In this document: positions 23,463-32,070 of the stretch, one piece after another
Layout of the letters: each line of letters opens with the position of its first letter
Position numbering within the stretch: the first letter of the stretch is position 1
Translations under genes and position numbers: made by a program
DNA from: Sisyra terminalis
Lineage: Eukaryota; Arthropoda; Insecta; Neuroptera; Sisyridae
Reading direction: 5' to 3'
NCBI GenBank assembly: GCA_958496175.1
Contig: OY292275.1
Span: 1,302,001-1,366,000 of the forward strand
Length of the DNA stretch: 64,000 bases
The notes under the pieces: model-generated
What the model saw: the letters and a program-made list of their open reading frames with translations, nothing else
Database searches by the model: none
Told to the model about the DNA's origin: nothing

Positions 23463-23520
23463 AATCAGGATGAGCCAGTGGTTTCAAAGGTCTCAAGCGT
23501 TGTGGCGAAGGAATTCAAAA
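23463..23520 (+). repeat. Possible tRNA-derived SINE head
   Basis: AATCAGGATGAGCCAGTGG resembles the 5' part of a class II tRNA (Leu/Ser-like), with an A-box-like TGAGCCAGTGG at 23471-23481 (8 of 11 against TGGCCGAGTGG). A weak B-box-like GAATTCAAA lies at about 23511. The segment continues with more complex sequence to about 23800, between two arms of B4. No acceptor stem can be drawn, so it is not a functional tRNA gene. Confidence 0.25.
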
Positions 23521-23863
23521 GAAAATATAACTAAAGAATTTTTAACTAAGAATGTATAAAAATCCTTCTAATAAGATACTGCGATCTAACGAAGTATCGC
23601 CAAATTACAGGGATGCAGAGATGTCCTATTTGCCTGCCCCATGCTAATTTATTCTCGTCTTAGCTCTATATGATCATTTAGGCATAAGCTAGTAACCATT
23701 TATAATATTAATTATCTCCAATCAGATTTAATCACTAATATTGCACGACTTCAAGCTCCAGAAGCTCTCTGTTAAAATTATATTATATTTTTTTGTTACC
23801 GTGGAACAATATTTTCGATATACTTTTCAAAAAAAAAAAATAGTAAATTTTTGTTGGTCTAAT

Positions 23864-25614
23864 TAGTATGTTTTTCGCAAAAGAAATAAGAAAAATTACA
23901 AAATTTCATACCACTACAAAAAGCAAATCTTAAAAGAAAAAAAAACAACACCTAAGTCACACAGACTAAGTCACGGGTATCAGCTAGTAATCTATAAGTT
24001 AGTTGCATTCAATCAAAATTACAAAGCAATTTTTATTCTGTAGAACAATAATGGAAATTCTTTAAAGATTTTAATTTCTATAGATAAATGTTTCTAGACT
24101 TAACACTTAAAGAAAACAAAAATTACTATAAGCCCACTTTCTTCTCCACCAACTGTTACATCCCCTTAAATCACAGCCAACTTTAGTCGAAAGTTTGAAA
24201 ATTTCAACGATGACTTTGTCAATCTTTTCGGTTTACCTACTCAATCTGCATACGTGACTTGACATTATCAAATATATATGTATATTGTAGTGATGGAAAA
24301 CTTAAATAATAATGCACAGCAATGACAAGCAAGACGATTGATGAAGTAGGCGATAACATTAACATTAAATTCAACACAACAGCGGAACCGGCGCGATCTC
24401 ATTTCTCTAATCTTATTTATCACATTCATCTCAATAATCGTCTGTCAGACCAAACTGTTCACCTTAAAACACCTATTAGTCACTCCAATCAGAATATTCC
24501 TACCAATAGTAGGTACCTACCTATTCCATGATTTACAATAATCAAATATAAATTTCTTCCCCGCATAGATTAACACTCTTCACCGGCTTCTAATTTCATA
24601 AGCGGCTTATAAACTTTCAGCATTATATTATATTTTTTTTCGTTTCTAATTAGGATAGATTTGCCGATGTTGATTGTCGAGTTCAATAAATTATTTTCTT
24701 CAAAAAAAAAAAAAAAACCGATGGAATTGATGAATTCGAAAGGTCTTTATACACACACACACACACGCCAATGGATTGCTTTTTGGAATTTGATTTTAAT
24801 GTTAAGTTTGGAAAACCTACGCAAAGAATTTAGATTTCGTTGATTTGGTCGCCAATTTATTTTCTTAAATCTTTGCCAGGTCATTATACATTTAAATCTT
24901 GCAGAATTTAGACATCGAAGAACAAAGAAAATGTGTTGAAAGTCAAATTTAAATTGCTTGAAATTTCAGGTGTAAATTGTATCAAGTTTGGACAATGGCA
25001 ATATTTGACGTAAGAAGTCTGGTGTAGGTTGATCGCCTATACCCTATATATCAGAGGCTTGTAGCCAAAAAGCACTATTTATAATTAAAAATATATTATT
25101 TGATATTAATAATAAATACTAGTAGTTACCCGTAAATAATTCATCGTAACTGAAAAATGGCAAAAATTGGCAATCGAATGAAATCAAAATGCTGGTTGAA
25201 ACCATAACAATGATTAGAATTTATGAATGAATTTTATAATCTCTGTTTACAGTGATAGTTTGTAATCAACTTCTTTGTTCAGGATTTTCTCTAGTTTTTC
25301 TATTGTTTCGGCAAGAAGGACAGTATCATAAGTATTTTATAACCATTGCACTTGATTCCAGTTGTTTCATTTTATAAATCAAAGATCCTCAACAGTTTTG
25401 GGCCTTAGAGCACATTCTAGAATATCAGTCGAATGGTAAGCGATAATTAAAATTCAAAATAAATTTATTGTTACCAATTGAGAATAATAAATAATCAAAA
25501 AGTAAAAATAGCTTCAATATTTCCATCATATGAACCTCAAAGTAACACTTGTTTAAGTGCCGGAGCATTCTGGTATCAAAGTCCAGAATCAGCTATAGGA
25601 CTTCCAATATGCAT
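23864..25614. other. Unique region with (AC)n tract
   Basis: It contains an ACTAG-motif copy on the minus strand (23951-23987), an ACACACACACACACAC tract (about 24752-24767) and, at 25119-25140, the start of an ACTAGTAGTTACCCG segment related to the duplication at 30232. A 69-codon open frame at 24322-24531 has no recognisable domain. No gene is supported. Confidence 0.4.
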
Positions 25615-26605
25615 AATAGGGTGGGTCAAAAAAATCGATTATTTTTTTTTTACAAGTGACGCGGAAAAATAGGTTGCTAGACACCTTAAAAAATTCTCAC
25701 CAAGTATGAGCTCTTAATTTTAATAGGAAGATCCTCCGCATCGCAGTTTTGTATTTTTTTTTCAGTCCAATAGAAAAAAATTCATACCTCATCATTTACT
25801 GATTGTACAGAAAAATGTTCTAAAAGATTTTTTTAGGAAATTTAATGCTCTACAAAAAAGGTATTCTATATTTTTTCCGTAAGCCTCACCATTTGAAAGA
25901 TATTAAGGATTTAATTTTGATTATTTTGAAGACAAATTTCATTTTTGTTTATGAATTTTATAACTCGACAATAAATGACTCTTATACAATGCGCAATACA
26001 AATTTTTGTTGGAAATTAACTGCTCTATAAAAATGGTTTCTTATGTTTTGGCGATTAAATTAACCCTTCAAAAGATATTCATCATCAAACTTTCATGTGT
26101 ACGGATTTTAAAAGTTTTTGATGAGATATTCGAAAAATTTCAATTTAATTTATAATTTTTGAGAAAATTTACACGAATTTTAGTTTTTATCAACTGAGAA
26201 ACTTCAAAATATTTTTCAAGTTTTTTTTTATGCTTAAGTATATTTGTCTCCATTTAAAAAAAATAAATTGTACATTATTTATCGCTTAGTTCAATATTTA
26301 TTAATAAAAAAAAGTAAAGTTTTCATTATACATATATTATGATATATTTCAGTATTAGAGAAAAACAATTTTTTGAAAAATCTTTTGAAGGGTTAATTTA
26401 ATCGCCAAAACATAAAAAACCACTTTTATAGAGCAGTTAATTTCCAACAAAAATTTCTATTGCGCATTGTATAAGAGTCATTTATTGTCGAGTTATAAAA
26501 TGCATAAACAAAAATGACATTTGTCTTAAAATAATCAAAATTAAAACCTAAATATCTTTCAAATGGTGAGGCTTACGGAAAAAATATAGAATACCTTTTT
26601 GCAGG
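25615..26605. mobile_element. B5: diverged long-palindrome element
   Basis: It begins AATAGGGTGGGTC. Its left arm 25850-26090 (CTCTACAAAAAAGGTATTC, GTAAGCCTCACCATTTGAAA, AACTCGACAATAAATGACTC, AATGCGCAATA) is mirrored at 26378-26600. The centre is at about 26230. The right arm ends at AGAATACCTTTTTGC, so the outer right end is lost. It shares GCTCTACAAAAAAGGT with all B copies, but most other positions have diverged. Confidence 0.75.
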
Positions 26606-26686
26606 ATTGGAATTTTTTTTTGTTCCAAGAAAACCCTGTCTTTGGGGAGGAATGTCAAAATCAGCACTAGGATCTGCTGGAAAAGG

Positions 26687-26913
26687 CTAAGGTAATGTAA
26701 AAGAAGGAAATCTAATCCTGCAATGCATGATGGGAAATGTGTCAACAGGTGGCGCCGCCACAAGTGTGTCTAAAACACTAACTAACCAAAACTATGTTCT
26801 TTTATGCTATAAAAGTTAGTACTTAAGACACACTTGTGGCGGCGCCACTTTTTGAAACATTTCCCATCATGCATCATTGCAGATTTGGAATCCCTTCTTC
26901 TATATTATCTTAG
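26687..26913. mobile_element. G1: palindromic MITE with a GC-rich core
   Basis: The arms pair over about 90 bp: CTAAGGTAATGTAAAAGAAGG on the left against CCTTCTTCTATATTATCTTA on the right. The inner part is AATGCATGATGGGAAATGT and GTGGCGCCGCCACAAGTGTG mirrored across a roughly 40-bp loop. GTGGCGCCGCCAC is itself palindromic. A single arm of the same family is at about 33440-33520. Confidence 0.75.
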
Positions 26914-26920
26914 GACAAAC

Positions 26921-27059
26921 CACGGCTTATAAATTACACAGGTTGCCTCATTAGAAAAAAAATGACGTCATACGAAGAAATTTAAAATTTGAATCAGTCT
27001 GAAGATATGTACGAATTTCTTCTGGCGCACGAGACCACCTGTGTATTTTATAAACTTTG
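26921..27059. mobile_element. H1: 139-bp MITE with decayed 9-bp TSD
   Basis: Ends CACGGCTTATAAATTACACA and, inverted, CAAAGTTTATAAAATACACA. The flanking 9-mers AGGACAAAC (26912-26920) and AAGACAGAC (27060-27068) agree at seven of nine positions. It matches H2 (38978-39142), including AATGACGTCATACGAAGAA and TATGTACGAATTTCTTCTGG. G1 and H1 are separated by only seven bases. Confidence 0.8.
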
Positions 27060-27068
27060 AAGACAGAC

Positions 27069-28855
27069 AATCTAAAAAAGTGCCATCTCTTGATTCATTT
27101 CAACTTTAAGCCACGATAGCTTTCGTCGGAAAATTCGATCAAAATTTTCAAAAACATACAATTTTTTATTAAAATATAATTTTCATAAACATTTCGAAAA
27201 AAAAAATTTTCAAAAGCTGTCCTACTTTTAACGAAAATCACAGACTCTATTTGATCTTGAAACACAAATTTTCCTACAAATTAAATAGAAAATTAATAGA
27301 ACTTCAATTCATTTACATCCACTTTCAATTTTGTATTACATTTGGAATTACCACGCATTGAAATCACTCGAAAAAAAAAACCAATTCCAACACCTGTCAA
27401 ATCTAATTTAACATTAACACACTTTCGTTATAAACTTAAATACCGAAAAAAATTAGTCCTACATTTTTTTACATAATTAGCCCCCCCCCCCCCCTTCAAC
27501 CAGGATGTACCTTCAAGTCCTTATGATTTAATGAATAATTTCTTTATCGATTTCCTTAATTAGATCACTCAAACCAAATTGCAACTTTCACATAAACGTG
27601 AAATATAGCGACTAACGACTTCATTATGCACTTCTAGCATGCATTTCTGTGCAGCGGCTATTTGTTTTTACTCTAAATTGCATTTATTATTTTTGATTGA
27701 CACTAATGCGTTTCTTTGCCGGTGCATTTCGTTTCTAATCTGTTTGATTAAAACGTCAATTTTCCGACGAAATTTACATCTGAAAGCCTTTTGCGTTGCA
27801 ACATAGTGTACCGAAGGGTACCGAGGGGCAAATGCATTCACATCATATACCTAGATATTTATCTAAACAAATTAAATTTAATAAACAATTTCAGACCACG
27901 TCCAAGCGGGCGTCACACTCTGATTACGTCCCTTTATTTATTATTTATTTTTTTTGTCGAAAATTTCTACCAAATTTCTATTCAACTCGAATTAATGAAA
28001 AACGCCGCATGTGGTAACGAAAATTTTTTCACGTTGCAAGACATCCATTTTCTGTGTGTGCGAATTTTTCGGTCCGGAAATTGGCGCTTGCTTAATTTGG
28101 TCTGGCGATAATGCAATACAAAAATCGTAAACCGAGAAAACGAGTTCTAGAAAACGCTTTTGGTTTTGATAAGTTCCTGTTGCATTTGGACATGGCCATC
28201 TACGTTATGATGTAATACAATGCATTAGGTCACATATTACCAATATCAATTAAATGTTTTTTTTTCTTGTGCTCGATGAATAAAAGATTGGGCTGGAAAC
28301 GAAACGATTCACGCTTTTATTCTATGAAAGATTTTTTCGATCGAGTTGGCTTTTATGATGCACTCGACCACAACATCGATTTAGGCATAAGTGCATTTAA
28401 AGATTCACTAATTTATGCGTTCCGTTCGTAAATGGTAGCAATTGGTTTTTCACTGATTGATTATTATAACTGATAGACGTATTATTGTCTGACGAATGCA
28501 AGTCTTCGACAACAACAAGTGGGCAATATGGGCAAAATATTCACGGAATTCATTTGACAATTAATTGGGGGAAAAAAACAATAAATTATTCACTAGATTG
28601 CATGAAACTTTTATGCAAAACTGCATTGTTGTTGAAAAGAAAAACAACCAATATTTTCATTTTCGAGTTTTAATCTATGTTGATTACTTTGTTGCAACTA
28701 TATTTATCTATTAATAAGTGCATCCGTATATGGAAAGTTGTTTTACCAACACGGAACAAATACATCCAATTGCGTTTCAATCTCATCCAAACCTACTTAC
28801 ATTGCCTTTCAATCAATCAAACTAGAATTCATCAACGATTTTTTACGCAAAAAAA
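27069..28855. other. Unique region with poly-C tract
   Basis: It contains a C homopolymer of about 14 (27481-27494). Sequence 27600-28500 is more complex than average, with several open frames of up to 106 codons (27791-28111), none protein-like by inspection. Possible regulatory DNA. No gene supported. Confidence 0.4.
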
Positions 28856-28940
28856 AAATATTTTAAGTCGGCGTCAAACTATCAAACTGGTTTTAAAAAT
28901 TTATCTAAGTTTGATAGCTTATTGCCGACTGAAAATATTT
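28856..28940 (+). ncRNA. Pre-miRNA-like hairpin
   Basis: AAATATTTTA and AGTCGGC (28866-28872) pair with GCCGACT (28924-28930) and AAAATATTT. CTATCAAACT (28879-28888) pairs perfectly with AGTTTGATAG (28908-28917). The 6x6 interval between them still holds two A-U pairs and a G-U. That gives a 23-nt duplex with three mismatches, a 9-bp lower stem after one mismatch, and a 19-nt terminal loop, which are pre-miRNA dimensions. No seed is recognised. A decayed MITE is the alternative. Confidence 0.35.
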
Positions 28941-28961
28941 AAATTTATATTAAAATTTTTA

Positions 28962-29171
28962 TTTAAATAAGAGAAAATTCAGGTTGTTTAAGATCTTTAA
29001 TTTTTTAATATTTTATTATTTCAAAAAGCAACGTTTCGTTACGTAATTGTAACTTCCTCAGGCTTCTTGATTTACAAAAGTTACGATTACGTAACGAAAC
29101 GTTGCTTTTTGAAATGATAAAATATTAAAAAATTAAAGATCTTAAACAACCTGAATTTTCTCTTATTTAAA
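28962..29171. mobile_element. I2: head-to-head palindrome of the second hammerhead family
   Basis: Arms starting TTTAAATAAGAGAAAATTCA and ending TGAATTTTCTCTTATTTAAA are near-perfect inverted copies over about 95 bp each. Each arm contains the 3' half of a hammerhead (GTAACGAAACGTTGCTTTTTG). Only the minus-strand arm keeps the 5' half (CTGAGGA). The plus-strand arm reads TTTACAAAAGTTACG there. The palindrome therefore joins one complete and one 5'-truncated copy. Confidence 0.85.
29021..29070 (-). ncRNA. Intact hammerhead ribozyme motif, I family
   Basis: Minus strand: TCAAGAAGC, core CTGAGGA, extra A, stem II GTTAC-AATTAC-GTAAC, GAA, stem III ACGT, cleavage nucleotide U, then GCTTTTTGA. The two stem I strands TCAAGAAGC and GCTTTTTGA pair at all nine positions (one G-U). 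Stem II has five perfect pairs. The stem III region AACGTT is self-complementary, as expected for dimer-acting type I ribozymes. Sequence and pairing are unrelated to family A, so the fold was reached with different bases. Confidence 0.75.
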
Positions 29172-29824
29172 CAATTTTAAAGCTGAGATCTGATTTTTAT
29201 CATCTATTAAATTTTTTGCTTCTCAAATTTTAAATTTCTTCAGAAAATTAGGTTCTGAAACACCAAAGGAATCTTGTGCAATTTTTTTTCAAAGTTAATG
29301 GAATATTTTATGGAAAAAATATGTTTTTTTGGGCAACAAATCATCGGCTTTTTAGGCAATATTGGTCGATCAAAAATCAATAGATTACTGATGGATAATT
29401 TAAGATAAAAAAACGTGAGATTACCGACAAATTTTTTTGAAGAAAGATTTATTCAGAATCGAATACAAATTTTTCATCAATTTTCTGGGGATTAAAAAAT
29501 TTTTAGAACATTTCATAATAACTATAGAATTGGTTGGAAAAAGCTTGAAATCTTCTCGATGTAAACTTCTGGAAAATTCCATCCTAATTTTCCATTTTAT
29601 AATTCTTCATTTTAAAATGCTTACATATAAATTCAATATCTTGAAAATATTCATCCAGAGGATCACCAAATTTGGAAGACCATTAAAGCTATATTACAGA
29701 AAAAAAAACAAATTCGGGATTGGGATTGATATTCTCAAAGCTTCAGAACTACCATATCCCTAAATATCTATAAAACATAATTTCTTCGTTTTTCAGCAAT
29801 CGAATCTTCCAAATCAAAATGGAT
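29172..29824. other. AT-rich stretch, nothing recognised
   Basis: An open frame of 108 codons (29437-29763) is lysine, phenylalanine and isoleucine-rich, as expected from composition alone. No domain seen. Confidence 0.4.
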
Positions 29825-30057
29825 AACCAGCTATTAAAGGAAAACCCTATCCACTCGGGAGTACCTTAGGGATCGGTATTGGGTCCAATCCTTTACAATC
29901 TCTATATTGCGGACTTTCCGTCACTAGACCACTGTATAACCTCAATGCCATCATCAACCTGAATAATGATCTTCAAAAAACCCAGAAGTCTATCAACCAC
30001 CTATTTTCCTGGCTCACTAGATGGAAAATTCTTTTAAATCCATCTAAAATTACCAGT
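29825..30057 (+). pseudogene. LINE reverse transcriptase fragment (Jockey-like)
   Basis: Frame 2 gives HSGVP*GSVLGPILYN followed by LYIADFPSLDH, the RT motif normally written GVPQGSVLGPxLYxLYxxD, with the glutamine codon turned into TAG (29867-29869). After a frame change at about 29955, LNNDLQKTQKSINHLFSW and LTRWKILLNPSKI match the block that follows the catalytic F/YADD box in Jockey-type LINEs. The box itself is deleted. So one nonsense change, one deletion and one frameshift: dead. About 75 codons remain of an RT of several hundred. The neighbouring duplication at 30232 may belong to the same element. Confidence 0.8.
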
Positions 30058-30231
30058 AATCACCACCATGATTTAGTCCACAAAAAAAAATCAACTATTT
30101 CAACATTTTCGATTCAATATAGCCAATAAAAGGTAATCAAGTGCATATCTTTATTCAGCTTCGGAAAATTGTTGAGTTTTCCGAAAAATTCACCCCAATT
30201 CGTATAGACAAAAATAAAGACTAGAACATTT

Positions 30232-30791
30232 TAATTTACCACCGCGATTTGTGATTTTTCTCAGCCTAAAAAAGCAATAAAATATTAATCAAACCCAACG
30301 AAATTATCCTGTTTTCCTGAGACCTCATAAAGGCTAAAGAAAATGTACACTTGACGACCAAAAACCAGAATCCATTTTTCAATAAAATTCCTCAAAACTA
30401 CTAAATGTGAGTTTGCAATGATAAAATTCCGCTACCCCAATTTTCAAAACGTTTTTCCACGATTTTCCCGGGACAGAAAATATTAACAACTAGTAACTTC
30501 CCGTGACATATTTAAAACCTTATATTGACAAAAAAAAATGGAAAAGATTGACAATTGAATGAAATAGAAATGACTGTTGAAACCAATGACAACAATCAGT
30601 AAGTTCAAATTTGAGACTATAATATTTGGATTAAAAATAGATTCAAACAATTCTTAGAAAGCCATTACTGACTTTAATACTTTTGTGCCCACAAAAATCG
30701 AATTTTCGAGCTTTCACGGTTGAAACAATCGAATTAATTCCAAATTTTGTGACAAAATCCGTCAATCAACCATCCCTTATTTTTCCACTAA
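30232..30791 (+). repeat. E1: first copy of a 0.55-kb direct duplication
   Basis: It begins TAATTTACCACCGCGATTTG and ends ATCCCTTATTTTTCCAC. Highly similar to E2 throughout. It contains ACAACTAGTAACTTCCCGTG, the ACTAG-type motif, and a segment GAAACCAATGACAACAATCA also recognisable at 25119-25220 and 52442-52540, so the unit is an interspersed repeat that was then locally duplicated. Confidence 0.85.
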
Positions 30792-31328
30792 TTAACCACC
30801 GCAATTTGTGATTTTTGTCAACATAAAAAAAGCAATCAAATATTAATTGAGCCCCATGAAATTATCCTGCTTTCCGAGAAACTCATGAAGGCTAAAAATA
30901 ATTTACACTTTAAGACCAAAAACAAGAATCCGTTTTTCAATAAAATTCCTCAAAACTTCTAAATGGTGAGTTTACAATGATAAAATTCCGCTACCCCAAT
31001 TTTCAAAACGTTTTTCCTCGATTTTCGGGGACAGAAAATATTAACAACTAGTAACTTCCCGTGAAATATTCAGAACCTTATATTGACAAAAAAAAATGGA
31101 GAAAACTGATAATTGAATAAAATCGAAATGTCTGTTGAAACCAATGACAACAATTAGTAAGTTCAAATTTGAGACTATAATATTTGGTTTAAAAATAGAT
31201 TCAAACAACTCGTAGAAAATCATTAATATTTTAATACTTTTGTGCCAAGCTTTCACGGTTGAAACAATGGACTTAATTCCAAATTTTGTGATGAAATCCG
31301 TCAATCAACCACCCCTTCTTTTTTTCCA
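30792..31328 (+). repeat. E2: second copy of the 0.55-kb duplication
   Basis: Directly abuts E1. It differs by point changes and a deletion of about 20 bp near GTGCCAAGCTTTCACGG. The close similarity suggests a recent tandem duplication. Confidence 0.85.
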
Positions 31329-31361
31329 CCCATACAAAACGTTTTAAATGCCCAAATTTAA

Positions 31362-32066
31362 TGGGTTATATGCAGCTAGAATTTTGAAAAAAATATTTTC
31401 TTAATGTATATATATTTAAGACTACATACAGAAAATTTCATACCGTTCCGGTGAATATTTTCGAAGTTACACTTAAATTTGAAAAAAAAAATTATCCTAT
31501 GTAAAGTGCTTTTCAAACTTTAAACGCGTTTTTCTCAAAATAGTGTTTTCAAAATCGGTGACCAACATTACACGAAAACGGTTAAACCGATTAATCTCAG
31601 ATTTTAACACGAACTTTTGAAATATACTTTTTAGTAATTAATCGAAAAATTTTTCTCACCGATATTTTTTTTTTATAAACAATTTAAGGCCGAAATCGAT
31701 TGGTCAAAAATCGATTTTTTTTTTTTGAGAAACCGCCATTTTGTCAAAAAAATTTATTTTACTTATTCCTTCGATTAATTTCTAGATTTAACATTACTTT
31801 AACGAAATGTGTTTGGTTTTTTAAATTCAAAGGATCCAGTTCACAGATTTAGTGGTCACCGTAAGACGTCTTTTTTGAGAGGAGTTCCCGGAAATCAGCT
31901 GTAGCTGCTTTCCAAATAAATATTTTTACTAATACTAAGTCTTAAAATACAGTTAAAAGGTACCATAATATGTGTACAAATTTTTAGATCAATAAATTTA
32001 AAAGTTTTCTCTGAAAAAATTCTAGAAAATTCGCCTTTTTTCGGCCTTCTAACTGTATATAACCCC
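31362..32066. mobile_element. TTAA-flanked non-autonomous element
   Basis: TTAA (31358-31361) precedes TGGGTTATATGCAGCTAG, and on the other side CTAACTGTATATAACCCC is followed by TTAA (32067-32070). The ends are inverted (GGGTTATATRCAGYTAG). 705 bp with no coding potential. TTAA duplications are typical of piggyBac-type transposition, but the TIR does not match the classic piggyBac end I know, so the superfamily stays open. Confidence 0.6.
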
Positions 32067-32070
32067 TTAA

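Larger units (their letters stand above)
21108..23863. mobile_element. B4: diverged B element with nested insertions
   Basis: The outer ends pair: ATTAGACTGG, CCAAAAAAATTGACTATTTT and ACATCGAAAATATTGTTC on the left match, inverted, GAACAATATTTTCGATATAC, then TTGGTCTAAT on the right. Inner arm sequence (AATTTCGATTTTTTATTTGT, CTACAAAAAAGGT, CAGACATTGATATCA) at 21230-21620 is mirrored at 23080-23440. Two A elements interrupt the interior (21905-22730), and an unrelated segment (23445-23800) lies between the inner and outer right arm. So the element was invaded at least twice. Confidence 0.75.

Noticed and set aside
26992..27022. CTGAAGATATGTACGAATTT in H1 as another hammerhead
   Set aside because: The core word is present, but there is no stem II and no GAAA after a hairpin. 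Pairing fails.
27791..28111. 106-codon frame
   Set aside because: No domain, overlapping alternative frame of similar quality, no splice context.
29437..29763. 108-codon frame, longest in the window
   Set aside because: Lys/Phe/Ile-rich composition is expected from A/T-rich DNA. No motifs.
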